From contig NZ_JAQJZJ010000010.1 in NCBI RefSeq assembly GCF_027988105.1, forward strand, positions 1 to 64,000: a stretch of DNA of 64,000 nt. The letters run 5' to 3'. Shown piece after piece: positions 29,344-38,463 of this stretch. This stretch comes from Pseudomonas aestuarii. GTDB taxonomy: Bacteria; Pseudomonadota; Gammaproteobacteria; Pseudomonadales; Pseudomonadaceae. The notes below the pieces were generated by a model that ran no database searches, was not told the origin of the DNA, and was given only the letters and a program-made list of their open reading frames with translations. A program made the position numbers and the translations under genes. Positions within the stretch are counted from its first letter, which is position 1. Each line of letters starts with the position of its first letter.

Positions 29344-30986
29344 CCCGCCTGCTCTGCACCCTTCTCCTCAGCCTGCTGGCGCTCCAGGCCAGCGCGCAAA
29401 GCTTCACCGCGAGCAGCGACCGCGCCCGCCTGAGTACCAGCGAAACCTTCGAGTTGACGCTCGAATCCGACGACGCCACCCAATTCAGCAAACCCGACCT
29501 CAGCCCGCTCGACACCCTGTTCGAGGTGCTCGGCACCCGCCAGTTCAATCGCCTGACCACGCTCGATGGCGAATCCCGCGCCATCACCCGCTGGGTCGTC
29601 ACCCTGCAACCGAAACACAGCGGCTATGTGGTCGTGCCGCCGCTAAGCCTGGGCGACCTGCAGAGTCTGCCGATCACCCTGCACGTGCAGGAAGCCGCTA
29701 GCGCCAGCGCGACCAGCAAACTGGCACCGGTGTTCATCGACGCCAGCCTCGACCAGGAAAGCGTCTACGTTCAGGCGCAGAGCGTGCTGACCCTGCGCAT
29801 CTACCATTCCGTATCGCTGTATGACGACAGCAGCCTGAGCCCGCTGGAAATGCCCGAGGCGCGGGTCGAGCAACTCGGCAAACCACGCACCTACGAAAAG
29901 GACATCAACGGTATCCGCCATGGCGTGATCGAACTGCGCTACGCGATCTTCCCCCAGCGCAGCGGCGAACTGACCATTCCAGCCCAAGCGTTCAGCGCCA
30001 CCCTGGTCGACCGTTCCAACAGCAACGACTTCCAGCCCTTCGGCCCGCGTCCCGGCAAAATCGTCCGGGTCAGGTCACCGGAAATCCCCCTGACGGTCAA
30101 AGCCAAGCCTGCCGACTACCCCAACGAGGCCCCGTGGCTACCGGCCCGCGGGCTGAGCCTGGCGCAGACCTGGAGCCCGCAACCGGACAAGGTCAAAGTC
30201 GGCGACTCGCTGACCCGCAGCTTGCTGCTCAAGGCCGACGGACTCTCCAGCGCACAACTGTCACCCTTGCCTGCCACCGCGGTCAAAGGCCTGCGGCGCT
30301 ACCCGGATCAACCGAAACTGGCCAACCAGATCAGCGACCACGGTGTGATTGGCAGCCGCGAGGAACGCGAAGCCCTGGTGCCCAATCACAGCGGTCAATT
30401 AGAACTGCCAGCGGTTGAAATCGTCTGGTGGAATACCCTTGAGGATCGCCTGGAGCGCACCAGCCTGCCGGCACACAGCCTCGAGGTCCTGCCCGCCCCC
30501 GTGCTGGAAACGGAGTTGCTGCCCAGCGAGACACCGGCCCAGGCCTGGGTGCAAGGCCCGCCGCTGTGGCCCTGGCAATTGAGCAGCGCCATACTGACCG
30601 TCAGCACCCTGCTCGGCTTCGGCCTCTGGTGGCATGCCCGCCGCCAGCCGGCCATCGCCCGCGCCAATCAGACCGGTCCCAGCCCGCGCACCCTGCTCGA
30701 CGACCTCAAGCGCGCCTGCCTGGCCAACGACTCGCAAGCCACCCGCCACGCCCTCGACGCCTGGGCCCGCCAACAGCCGGAAACCCTGGCCGCAATGGCC
30801 GCCCGCTTCGTGCCCCTATCCGACGCCCTCGACGGCCTGAATGGCGCGCTCTACAGCGAAATCGGGCAACACTGGCAAGGCGACGACCTCTGGCGCGCCA
30901 TCCGCACCCTGCCCAGCAACGAAGCCGGCAGCAGCAACGAAGCTACCCAGGAAACCAGTCCACTGCCACCGTTGTACCCGCGCTGA
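29340..30986 (+). CDS. BatD-like envelope protein
   Basis: 548-residue protein with a signal peptide (TRLLCTLLLSLLALQASAQS, cleavage near 20), immunoglobulin-like BatD repeats starting FTASSDRARLSTSETFELTL, and a C-terminal transmembrane helix (about 418-436, ILTVSTLLGFGLWW) followed by a cytoplasmic tail. Last gene of the Bat operon; a REP-rich region follows directly. Confidence 0.88.
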   Translation: MTRLLCTLLLSLLALQASAQSFTASSDRARLSTSETFELTLESDDATQFSKPDLSPLDTLFEVLGTRQFNRLTTLDGESRAITRWVVTLQPKHSGYVVVPPLSLGDLQSLPITLHVQEAASASATSKLAPVFIDASLDQESVYVQAQSVLTLRIYHSVSLYDDSSLSPLEMPEARVEQLGKPRTYEKDINGIRHGVIELRYAIFPQRSGELTIPAQAFSATLVDRSNSNDFQPFGPRPGKIVRVRSPEIPLTVKAKPADYPNEAPWLPARGLSLAQTWSPQPDKVKVGDSLTRSLLLKADGLSSAQLSPLPATAVKGLRRYPDQPKLANQISDHGVIGSREEREALVPNHSGQLELPAVEIVWWNTLEDRLERTSLPAHSLEVLPAPVLETELLPSETPAQAWVQGPPLWPWQLSSAILTVSTLLGFGLWWHARRQPAIARANQTGPSPRTLLDDLKRACLANDSQATRHALDAWARQQPETLAAMAARFVPLSDALDGLNGALYSEIGQHWQGDDLWRAIRTLPSNEAGSSNEATQETSPLPPLYPR

Positions 30987-31040
30987 ACAGAGCGGCCTCA
31001 ACCACGCGCAATGGTGGGCAGCACCCTCTCACAAAACCAA

Positions 31041-31190
31041 AAGCATCGCGCCGGGTCACGGAACGCCGCCCGGGCCCTCCTACAAGAGCAGCCACCACCG
31101 CATTCCCTGTAGGAGGCGCGCCCTCGCGGCGATAGCGGACAACGTCCGCTCTGCAGTCAAAAGCATCGCACCGGAGTGGCCCTTCTACAG
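31041..31190. repeat. REP-type palindromes downstream of the Bat operon and RAYT gene
   Basis: Imperfect palindromic units with the shared motifs CATCGCGCCGGG, CCGCCCGGGCCCTCCTACA, CCCTGTAGGAGGCGCG and the short palindrome GCGGAC.ACGTCCGC. They flank the RAYT gene on its downstream side and match the units at 31680-31945. Confidence 0.85.
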
Positions 31191-31199
31191 AAACAATCA

Positions 31200-31646
31200 C
31201 TACAACCAAACCGCATCCCAATGTGAATATTGGCCTGCATGCGCCACCAAGCCAGCACGAACAGGATTGGCAACGATGTAACGCGCCACAGCCTGCAAGT
31301 CCTCTTCTCGGCGCAGGGCTCGATCATGAAAGCCGTCCTGCCAGACGGCTCGCCCGATTCGCTTCCCCGCCAACGACTTTACTCGACCCACCAAACTCGA
31401 AAGCGCCCCCTGCTTCAACTGCAACAACCAATGCAGGTGATCCGGCATCACCACAAACGCCAAGGTCTGATGTGACCCTCTGGCCTGATCCTCCCGCATG
31501 ATGCCTATGAGCATCCGCGCCCGATCAAAATCTTCGAAGAGCGGGAGACGATCACGAGTTACCGTAGTGACAAGATAGATCTGCCCGACCTCAGACCAAC
31601 GCCCCGCACGTAAACGCCGAGCAGCTGGCGAACTGTTCTTACACAT
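31200..31646 (-). CDS. REP-associated tyrosine transposase (RAYT)
   Basis: 148-residue Y1/HUH single-strand transposase of the domesticated REP-associated type. The HUH motif is PDHLHWLLQL (His70, His72) and the candidate catalytic tyrosine is Tyr123 in ARYIVANPVRAG; the GQIYLVTTVTRDRLPLF N-terminus is family-typical. REP palindromes of one family lie on both sides, which fits the RAYT being the enzyme that mobilises these repeats. AAGGATTCC ahead of the ATG serves as ribosome site, inside a small GATGGAAT..TTTCCATC palindrome. Intact length. Confidence 0.9.
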   Translation of the reverse strand: MCKNSSPAARRLRAGRWSEVGQIYLVTTVTRDRLPLFEDFDRARMLIGIMREDQARGSHQTLAFVVMPDHLHWLLQLKQGALSSLVGRVKSLAGKRIGRAVWQDGFHDRALRREEDLQAVARYIVANPVRAGLVAHAGQYSHWDAVWL

Positions 31647-31679
31647 GATGGAATCCTTTCCATCAAAAACCCAAAAAAT

Positions 31680-31945
31680 CGCGCCGGGTCACGGAACGCC
31701 GCCCGGGCCCTCCTACAAAAGCAGCCTGCACCGCGGTCCCCTGTAGGAGGCGCGACCTCGCGGCGATAGCGGACATAGTCCGCTCTGCAATCAAAAGCAT
31801 CGCGCCGGGGCGGCCCTCCTACACAACGGCAATCAGCACCGCGGTCCCCTGTAGGAGGCGCGACATCGCGGCGATAGCGGACATAGTCCGCTCTGCAATC
31901 AAAAGCATCGCGCCGGGGCACGGAACGCCGCCCGGCCCCTTCTAA
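31680..31945. repeat. REP-type tandem units upstream of the RAYT gene
   Basis: Two consecutive units (31680-31799 and 31800-31907) plus a partial third. Each contains TCGCGCCGGG, CCTCCTACA, CCCTGTAGGAGGCGCGAC, CGCGGCGATAGCGGACATAG and TCCGCTCTGCAATCAAAAGCA. GCGGACATAGTCCGC is a perfect inner palindrome, and TGTAGGAGG pairs with CCTCCTACA. Confidence 0.88.
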
Positions 31946-31980
31946 AGCAGCAGCCAGAGGCTTGCTCTATCCAGTACTGG

Positions 31981-33204
31981 CTAAGCGGTTTGCTTCGCCT
32001 GCGGATGCCGCACCCCGAGCAGGATGCCGACCGGGAACCAGACCAACACCCAATAGGGACTTAGCCGATGAAAGATCGCATAGACATCGGAAACCATCGC
32101 CACCATGGCGAACACCAACAGCGCCAGTCCCACCCTGGCCAGAGGCTGCGCGCGGCAGGCCCAACCTTTCCACAGCAGGCTGAGCAGCAGCAACGCAAAA
32201 AGGCTAATACCGACGATGCCGTACTGATACCAGAGTTGCAGATACAGACTGTGGGCATGCTTATAACTGGCACCAGAGTTTGGCAGTTGGAAGACTAAAT
32301 CCGCCCCAGCCCCCGCGCCCATCAACCAGAACTCGGGAAGACGCTCGGCCCAATTAGCCCAGATTGGAAGCCGTCCGTTTACGCCTATTTTTTGCTCATG
32401 TTGAAGTTCAGGCCAGAACAGGTAAATGCTGACGAAAACCAAGGCACAACCCAGTCCAATCAGGGTTCGCGACTTGATATTCGGGAACAGCAGCAACATC
32501 ACCAAACACCCCGCCGCAGTAGAGAGCCAGGCTCCACGGGAGAAGGTAAACAGCACATAGGCCAGTAGCCCCAGCATGCCTGCAACCAGCAAACCAGCCT
32601 GCCAGCCACGCACCTTCAAACCAACGTAGAGATAAGTCAGAAGCACCGCGAACACGCCGTAGTACAACCCGGCGATGATGGCGTTGTCCAGATCAGCCAG
32701 CCCTCGCCATCCGAGTTCTTGTAGCCGGACAGCTCTGTATTCCGGCAGTTTCTCCAGCACGCCGAATTGGTAGTACAGCGTCAGCCAGGCAAACACTGCA
32801 GCCGTTACCACAACAGCCACCAGCAGCCAGGTGAATGCGCGCTCGTGCCGTGCCAGGCTGGCCACGGCAAAGACATAAAGCAGAATCAGTGCATCGATCT
32901 TCAGCCAATAGGCAGGCCCATGACTGGAGCCGGCATTGACCGAGCCGGTGAGCAACACCCAAGCCAGCAGGCATAGCAGGATAAGTCCAGGCGTCTGGCG
33001 CCAGGTATCCACTGCCAGACGCCGCCAAAGAAATAGAACGAGCGTCGGAACGAACAACAACAAATATGTCTGGGTGGCATAGCGGCTACCATCGCTGTTG
33101 AACAACAGCCCCGACACCTGCACAAACAAGCCCAATCCCAGGATAAACAACCAAGCCTTAGGCAGTCCTGCCATTGGTGCGATCAAACGCTGACTAAAAA
33201 GCAC
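31981..33204 (-). CDS. O-antigen ligase / polymerase-like membrane protein
   Basis: 407-residue polytopic protein with about 11-12 hydrophobic segments and a large periplasmic loop (about 255-305) bearing the Wzy_C/WaaL feature HAHSLYLQLWYQYGIVG. Start is GTG 33204 with AAGGATG upstream; no in-frame ATG is available there. Such proteins ligate undecaprenyl-linked glycan to lipid A-core or polymerise it. It lies beyond wbpM, separated by repeats, on the same strand. Because a second, EpsG-like polymerase is inside the island, ligase (WaaL-like) is the more probable role, though WaaL is normally elsewhere in Pseudomonas. Confidence 0.75.
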   Translation of the reverse strand: MLFSQRLIAPMAGLPKAWLFILGLGLFVQVSGLLFNSDGSRYATQTYLLLFVPTLVLFLWRRLAVDTWRQTPGLILLCLLAWVLLTGSVNAGSSHGPAYWLKIDALILLYVFAVASLARHERAFTWLLVAVVVTAAVFAWLTLYYQFGVLEKLPEYRAVRLQELGWRGLADLDNAIIAGLYYGVFAVLLTYLYVGLKVRGWQAGLLVAGMLGLLAYVLFTFSRGAWLSTAAGCLVMLLLFPNIKSRTLIGLGCALVFVSIYLFWPELQHEQKIGVNGRLPIWANWAERLPEFWLMGAGAGADLVFQLPNSGASYKHAHSLYLQLWYQYGIVGISLFALLLLSLLWKGWACRAQPLARVGLALLVFAMVAMVSDVYAIFHRLSPYWVLVWFPVGILLGVRHPQAKQTA

Positions 33205-33281
33205 TACTCATCCTTTAATTACTTGATCTAAAAAACGATAAACATCGATTTGTATGTGCTGATTAAGCAGCGGGGCCACTC

Positions 33282-33500
33282 ATCATTTGCAGAAGGGCCG
33301 CGACCGCTCTCGAAAAGACTCCCGGCGTTTTGCCTACCCCCCCATGGGGTCGCCGACGGGCCTGCGCAATTCGCGGCTAAAACGGAACGCCGCCCGGCCA
33401 CTCCCACAAGAACACCTCCTCAGCTGTAGGAGGCGCGACTTCGCGGCGATAGCGGACATAGTCCGCTCCATAATCAAAAGCATCACACCGAGTTTGGCCC
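33282..33500. repeat. Composite REP region between ligase-like gene and wbpM
   Basis: A degenerate copy of the composite repeat: GGGCCGCGACCGCTCTCGAA, CCCCCCATGGGGTCGCCGAC, then REP motifs GGAACGCCGCCCGGCC, GCTGTAGGAGGCGCGACTTC, GCGGACATAGTCCGC and AATCAAAAGCATC. No gene in this gap. Confidence 0.75.
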
Positions 33501-33529
33501 CCAAACAACCTGCACCGAAAATCCGCTGC

Positions 33530-35536
33530 CTAAGGCTCAACTCGCCGTTGCTGGTGGATCCAGTCGACGATCTCGCCTTCTGGCGCGTAGCCACTCACGG
33601 ATTCGCGCAACAGCTGACGCACCCGGTCGTAGTCGTCGCGTTCGACCGCATCGAGCAGATTGGTCAAGACCGTCTTGAAGTCCTCCCAAGCCAGGCACTC
33701 TTCATTGGCGCGCATGATCATCGGGTGGTCGGTCGGGCTGACGTTATCGCCGATCAGCAACTCCTCATACAACTTCTCGCCAGGTCGCAAGCCGGTGAAC
33801 TCGATGGCGATGTCGCCGTGCGGGTTTTTCTCCGAGCGCACGCTGAGACCGCTGAGGTGGATCATCTTTTCCGCCAATTTGACGATCGTCACCGGCTGGC
33901 CCATGTCCAACACGAACACATCGCCGCCCTGGCCCATGGCCCCAGCCTGGATCACCAACTGCGCGGCTTCGGGAATGGTCATGAAATAGCGGGTGATATT
34001 CGGGTGGGTCACCGTCACCGGGCCACCCCGACGAATCTGATCGTGGAAGCGCGGAATCACCGAGCCGGAAGACCCCAGCACGTTGCCGAAACGCACCATG
34101 GTGAAGCGGGTCTTGTTGACCCGATGCACGCCATCGTCACTCCTGAACAGCACCGGCGCCGGTTCCGCACTCAAGGCTTGCAACACCATCTCGGCCAGGC
34201 GCTTGGTGCTGCCCATCACATTGGTCGGGCGCACGGCTTTATCCGTGGAGATCAGTACGAAGTGCTCAACCCCGGCCTTGATTGCCGCCTGAGCGGTGAA
34301 CGTGGAGCCCAGCACATTGTTCAGCACGCCCTCGGCGATATTGTGCTCGACCATCGGCACATGCTTGTAGGCCGCCGCGTGGTACACCGTATTCACCGCC
34401 CAGGTGCGCATCACATCGAACAAGCGCCCGGGATTGCGGATCGACCCGAGGATCGGCACCAACCGCACAGGCAGCGACTCACGGCGAATGCGCTGTTCCA
34501 GCTCGCTGTGAATGCTGTAGAGATTGAATTCGCTGTGCTCGAACAACAACAAAGTTTTGGGCCCGCTGGCGACGATCTGCCGGCACAACTCCGAACCAAT
34601 CGAGCCACCCGCACCGGTGACCATCACCACCTGACCACGGATGCAACGTTCGAACAAAGTTCTCTGCGGCGGCACCGGATCGCGCCCGAGCAGGTCGGCG
34701 ATGTCAACTTCCTGCACATCATCGACCTTGACCCGACCGCTGGCCAAATCCATAAACCCGGGGACGCTGCGGACATGCAGCGGATACTGCTCAAGCAGCC
34801 CCAGAATCTCGCGACGTCGAACCCGACTAGCCGAAGGAATCGCCAGCAAAATCTCGTCTGCACCCGTTTCATCGATCAACTGCTGGATATGCTTGGAGGT
34901 ATAAACCCGCAGCCCGGCAATCACCCGGTTGGCAATATTGGCATCGTCGTCGATAAACGCCACCGGCCGCATTCCCCGACCCAGCCGCAACGCTGCAACC
35001 AGCTGGTTACCAGCCGCACCAGCGCCATAGATCGCCACCTTCGGCAAACCGCTATCACGACCTTTGAACCGGCTGGGTTGGTCCGACGAATACCAGTCCC
35101 CCATGAAGTACTGACGCATGACCAGGCGCAGCCCGCCGATTATCACCAGGCTCAGCCACCAATAGTTGAACACCATAGAGCGCGGAATCAGCTTGGGCGC
35201 CCCCTGGTGCCAATACACCGCCAAGGCCAGGAGCAACGCCGACAGCGTAACCGCCTTGCCGATAGAGAGCAGCGCATCGTTGCCGAAAAATCGCATGACG
35301 GCCCGGTACATGCCGAAGCGCACAAACATGGGAATGGCGATCAACGGCGCCAAAACAAAAAGCCAGGCATGCCCGGCAAACGGCTCAATATTTTTCGAGT
35401 CGCCTAGGCGCACGACAAAGGCCAGCCACAGCGCCGCCCAGACTAACAGCACATCCACACTGACCTGAATCAGTCGCTTGTGGCGGCGTGGCAGCTTGAC
35501 CAGACGGCTACGCAACTTTTCGGCAAGTCTTAACAC
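33530..35536 (-). CDS. wbpM: UDP-N-acetylglucosamine 4,6-dehydratase (WbpM/CapD family)
   Basis: 668-residue membrane-anchored sugar nucleotide dehydratase: four N-terminal helices (to about 130), a CoA-binding-like Rossmann domain with YGAGAAGNQL near 167, and the catalytic short-chain dehydrogenase domain from about 300 (VTGAGGSIGSELC). The active site reads STDKAVRPTNVMGSTK near 430-445, with Met replacing the usual Tyr, the SMK triad of WbpM. It makes UDP-4-keto-6-deoxy-GlcNAc for QuiNAc/FucNAc-type sugars. Start is GTG 35536 after GAGGTG. WbpM closes the O-antigen locus in P. aeruginosa, and does so here. Confidence 0.95.
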   Translation of the reverse strand: MLRLAEKLRSRLVKLPRRHKRLIQVSVDVLLVWAALWLAFVVRLGDSKNIEPFAGHAWLFVLAPLIAIPMFVRFGMYRAVMRFFGNDALLSIGKAVTLSALLLALAVYWHQGAPKLIPRSMVFNYWWLSLVIIGGLRLVMRQYFMGDWYSSDQPSRFKGRDSGLPKVAIYGAGAAGNQLVAALRLGRGMRPVAFIDDDANIANRVIAGLRVYTSKHIQQLIDETGADEILLAIPSASRVRRREILGLLEQYPLHVRSVPGFMDLASGRVKVDDVQEVDIADLLGRDPVPPQRTLFERCIRGQVVMVTGAGGSIGSELCRQIVASGPKTLLLFEHSEFNLYSIHSELEQRIRRESLPVRLVPILGSIRNPGRLFDVMRTWAVNTVYHAAAYKHVPMVEHNIAEGVLNNVLGSTFTAQAAIKAGVEHFVLISTDKAVRPTNVMGSTKRLAEMVLQALSAEPAPVLFRSDDGVHRVNKTRFTMVRFGNVLGSSGSVIPRFHDQIRRGGPVTVTHPNITRYFMTIPEAAQLVIQAGAMGQGGDVFVLDMGQPVTIVKLAEKMIHLSGLSVRSEKNPHGDIAIEFTGLRPGEKLYEELLIGDNVSPTDHPMIMRANEECLAWEDFKTVLTNLLDAVERDDYDRVRQLLRESVSGYAPEGEIVDWIHQQRRVEP

Positions 35537-35639
35537 AACGACACCTCAATCCTTGGAGCATAAAAACCCGCGTGGTGAAACGCCCCACCGGGTAAATAAA
35601 CATGACAATTGCTGGGAAACCCTGACGACCTATACACGC

Positions 35640-35862
35640 CAGCTACAAAAGCAGCCAGCACCGCAGTCCCCTGTAGGAGGCCCGACCTCGGGGCGATAGC
35701 GGACAACGTCCGCTCTACAAGCCTCGCGCCCAGGTCACGGAACGCCGCCCGGACCCTCCCACAAAAGCAGCAGACACCGCCAAACCCTGTAGGAGGGCCG
35801 TGCCCGTTCCCTACGGGCTCGCGGCATTTCCCACATCCATGTGGGTCACGCGACCCACTATC
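35640..35862. repeat. REP palindromes between pglD-like gene and wbpM
   Basis: Units with AAAAGCAGCCAGCACCGC, CCCCTGTAGGAGGCCCGACC, GCGGACAACGTCCGC, then TGTAGGAGGGCCGTGCCC and CATCCATGTGGGTCACGCG, i.e. both the REP and the second composite motif. Confidence 0.8.
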
Positions 35863-36452
35863 TAAACCAACCCATCTGCCTGCAATACCGTACCTGGCGC
35901 ACAGACCACCCCATCGGCAACCACAACCCGATACCCCGCGCTACACCCTGCCTGCAGCCAGGCCCAGGCACCAATCTTCACCCCACCGGCCAACTGCACA
36001 CCGACGCCAAGATGGGCAAAATCCCCCAGGCTGGCATCGTGATCGACCGTCGCATGGGCATTGACGATAGCGCCCTCGCCAATTACTGCATCGACCCCAA
36101 CCATCGCCAACGCCATGATCGCCGTGCCCGTACCAATGGTGGCGGCAGCACTCACGCAGGCGCGGGGATGCACGACCGTCACCAAGGGCAGCCCAGCGGC
36201 ACGAATGGCCTTGACCCACTGTTCGCGTACAGCATTATTGCCAACCGCAGCAATAGCCCCCACTGCGTGGATCGCCAACGCCGCCACCCCTGCCACATCG
36301 GACACAACCGGCCAGCCAAAGGTTTCGCTCAGCGCAGGCCAACGGTCATCGACAAAAGCGATCTGCTGCCATTCGCCACTCAGCAGCGCCGCTTCTGCAA
36401 CCGCCTTGCCGTGCCCGCCAGCCCCGATGATGACCAACGTCCGCTCGCTCAT
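35862..36452 (-). CDS. PglD/NeuD-family sugar O/N-acetyltransferase
   Basis: 196-residue protein: an N-terminal Rossmann-like PglD domain (LVIIGAGGHGKAVAEAAL) and a left-handed beta-helix of hexapeptide repeats (about 95-190). The expected catalytic histidine lies in NAHATVDHD. It would acetylate a UDP-amino-sugar or a related sugar of the O-unit. The usual partner, a PLP-dependent sugar aminotransferase, is not visible in this window, so the substrate is open. Overlaps the WbpL gene by 4 bases (ATGA). Confidence 0.82.
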   Translation of the reverse strand: MSERTLVIIGAGGHGKAVAEAALLSGEWQQIAFVDDRWPALSETFGWPVVSDVAGVAALAIHAVGAIAAVGNNAVREQWVKAIRAAGLPLVTVVHPRACVSAAATIGTGTAIMALAMVGVDAVIGEGAIVNAHATVDHDASLGDFAHLGVGVQLAGGVKIGAWAWLQAGCSAGYRVVVADGVVCAPGTVLQADGLV

Positions 36453-37492
36453 GCCTGCTGCTCCAACTCACCTGCATGGTATTTCACCGCCAGCACCAGC
36501 AAAGGCACATAAGCGATCAACAGCCCCAGCAAACCGTCTACCCCGCCAAGACCGACCCAAAGCGCAATGGGCAACAGCCACAGAATATTGATTCCCCCCA
36601 CGACAAGCGTCACCGGCAAATGCCGACCGAACCGGCGCGAAGCGTATTGGTAAGCATGGCTGCGATGAGCCTCGTACACCTTATCCCCCCGCAACAGACG
36701 GCGTAGCAAGGTGAAGGTCGCATCGACGATAAACACACCAAGCAGGATCAACCAACTCCACAGCAACTGCGGCGCCACCCAAGCGGCCTGCAGAGACAAC
36801 ACGCCCAGGGTTATCCCGAGAAAGCCACTGCCCGCATCGCCCATAAAGATCCGCGCCGGCGGGAAGTTCCAGAAAAGAAAGCCCGCTACCGCAGCCGCCA
36901 GCAGCATTGGCATGATCCAAACCGTAGCTTGGGCTGGGCCCGCGAAGCCCAACAGCGCATACAGCCCATACAGCAAGGCTCCACCCAAACACACACAAAT
37001 GGCCTCGACACTGGCGATGCCATCGATGCCGTCCATGAAGTTGTAGAGGTTGAGCAGCCACACCAGATACAGCGCGGCCAGCACATGACCGAGCCAACCC
37101 AGATCGACACCGAAGCCAAGCAGCGTCAGAGGCGGCAAGCCACCGAGCCAGAACAATGCCCAGATAGCCGCGGCAAAATGCCCAAGCAAGCGCCAGCGTG
37201 CGGCGATATGCCCGTGATCATCGAGAAAGCCCAACACGGCAATACCCGCACCAGCGCCCAGCAACGCCCAGGCCAAAGGCCAAGTGATCAGTTCCATGCC
37301 AGCCATCAACGGCAAGGCCAGCAGAAAGCTCACGACAATCGCCACCCCACCACCGCGAGGCGTCGGCACCGAGTGCGAGCTGCGCGCGTTGGGGATATCC
37401 ATCAGGCTGCGAGTCAGGGCGTAGCGACGCAACGCGCCGGTCACGAAAAGCGAAACGCCGACCACCGCCGGCAACAACCACCAGATACTCAT
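36449..37492 (-). CDS. wbpL: Undecaprenyl-phosphate glycosyl-1-phosphate transferase (WbpL/WecA family)
   Basis: 347-residue polytopic membrane enzyme (about 11 helices) of the MraY/WecA superfamily that transfers a sugar-1-phosphate to undecaprenyl phosphate, starting each O-unit. Conserved cytoplasmic motifs: DIPNARSSHSVPTPRGGG, FLDDHGHIAARWR, YNFMDGIDGIA (DD/DGID region near 150) and RIFMGDAGSGFLG near 214. With WbpM and a WbpV-like reductase next to it the likely first sugar is D-FucNAc or QuiNAc. Overlaps both neighbours by 4 bases. Confidence 0.92.
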   Translation of the reverse strand: MSIWWLLPAVVGVSLFVTGALRRYALTRSLMDIPNARSSHSVPTPRGGGVAIVVSFLLALPLMAGMELITWPLAWALLGAGAGIAVLGFLDDHGHIAARWRLLGHFAAAIWALFWLGGLPPLTLLGFGVDLGWLGHVLAALYLVWLLNLYNFMDGIDGIASVEAICVCLGGALLYGLYALLGFAGPAQATVWIMPMLLAAAVAGFLFWNFPPARIFMGDAGSGFLGITLGVLSLQAAWVAPQLLWSWLILLGVFIVDATFTLLRRLLRGDKVYEAHRSHAYQYASRRFGRHLPVTLVVGGINILWLLPIALWVGLGGVDGLLGLLIAYVPLLVLAVKYHAGELEQQA

Positions 37493-38463
37493 TTAGCCTG
37501 CTGTTCCAGAAAATGTTTGGCCGTCTTGCGCAGCGCCTCATCGACGCTGAGCGGCGGTGTCCAGTTGAGTAACTCACGTGTCTTGCTGATATCAACCTGC
37601 AGCGAGCCGCACAAGCGCTGTGAAAGTGCCTGTTTACCCAACAGCGCTGCGCCCGTCTCCAGCAACCAACTCGGGACCGGCAACAAGCGCGCCGACTTAC
37701 CCAAGGCCGCTGCCATTCTGCGCAATAGTTCGCTAGTCGAGAGGTCCTCGCCATCGCTGACCAGGAAAGTCTGATTCGCGGCAGCCGGATGGTCGATGCA
37801 GGTCACGATCAAATCGACCAGATTATCCAGGGCAACCAGGCTGCGCCGGTTATGGATGGCCCCAAACGGCAAAGGCACGCGCTTGTACAACCAGCGCATC
37901 ATATTGAGGAAGTTGGCTTTCACCCCCGGCCCGTACACCAGCACCGGACGGATAATCACTACCTCCATGCCGGTTTCAGTTGCCAATGAACGTAACCCCT
38001 GCTCGGCCTCCATCTTGGAGACCCCATACGGATCAGCGGGTGCGGCTTGGGCATCGGCGAGGTAAGGCATACCTGCAGAGGTGCCCTCGCCGTTAACCTT
38101 GATCGAGCTGACAAAGATAAAGCGGCGTACACCAGCGGCTGCAGCTTGGCGCGCAAGATTCAAGGAGCCATCGACATTGACCTTGCGGAACTCAGTGAGA
38201 GGATCAATGGACTGGTCGTCCATGACGTGAACGCGGGCTGCGGCATGAATCACAACATGCACATTCTCCATAGCCTGCGACCAATCCGTAGTCAGCGATA
38301 ACTCGCTAACCCTAATGACAGGCATATCTGGGGAGTTCTTACTTGATGCTCTCCTCAGAACAGCCAGAGGCTGCAAACCCTCCGCTGCAATCCGCGTCAC
38401 CAAATGGCTGCCGATAAAACCCGACGCTCCAGTAACCAATACTCTTGGAGGGAAAGCGCTCAT
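37489..38463 (-). CDS. NAD-dependent epimerase/reductase, WbpV-like
   Basis: 324-residue extended short-chain dehydrogenase. Rossmann motif VTGASGFIGSHL at 10-21; catalytic region SSIKVNGE and YGVSKMEAEQ (Y-x-x-x-K). It resembles the 4-keto-6-deoxy-HexNAc reductases WbpV/WreQ, which reduce the WbpM product to UDP-D-FucNAc or UDP-QuiNAc. Position between GT4 and WbpL genes with 4-base overlaps on both sides supports this. The exact stereochemistry of the product is not readable from sequence. Confidence 0.82.
   Translation of the reverse strand: MSAFPPRVLVTGASGFIGSHLVTRIAAEGLQPLAVLRRASSKNSPDMPVIRVSELSLTTDWSQAMENVHVVIHAAARVHVMDDQSIDPLTEFRKVNVDGSLNLARQAAAAGVRRFIFVSSIKVNGEGTSAGMPYLADAQAAPADPYGVSKMEAEQGLRSLATETGMEVVIIRPVLVYGPGVKANFLNMMRWLYKRVPLPFGAIHNRRSLVALDNLVDLIVTCIDHPAAANQTFLVSDGEDLSTSELLRRMAAALGKSARLLPVPSWLLETGAALLGKQALSQRLCGSLQVDISKTRELLNWTPPLSVDEALRKTAKHFLEQQAK

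Noticed and set aside
31041..31945. Possible complete insertion sequence
   Set aside because: The transposase is of the single-copy RAYT type flanked by REPs; there are no IS ends or target duplications.
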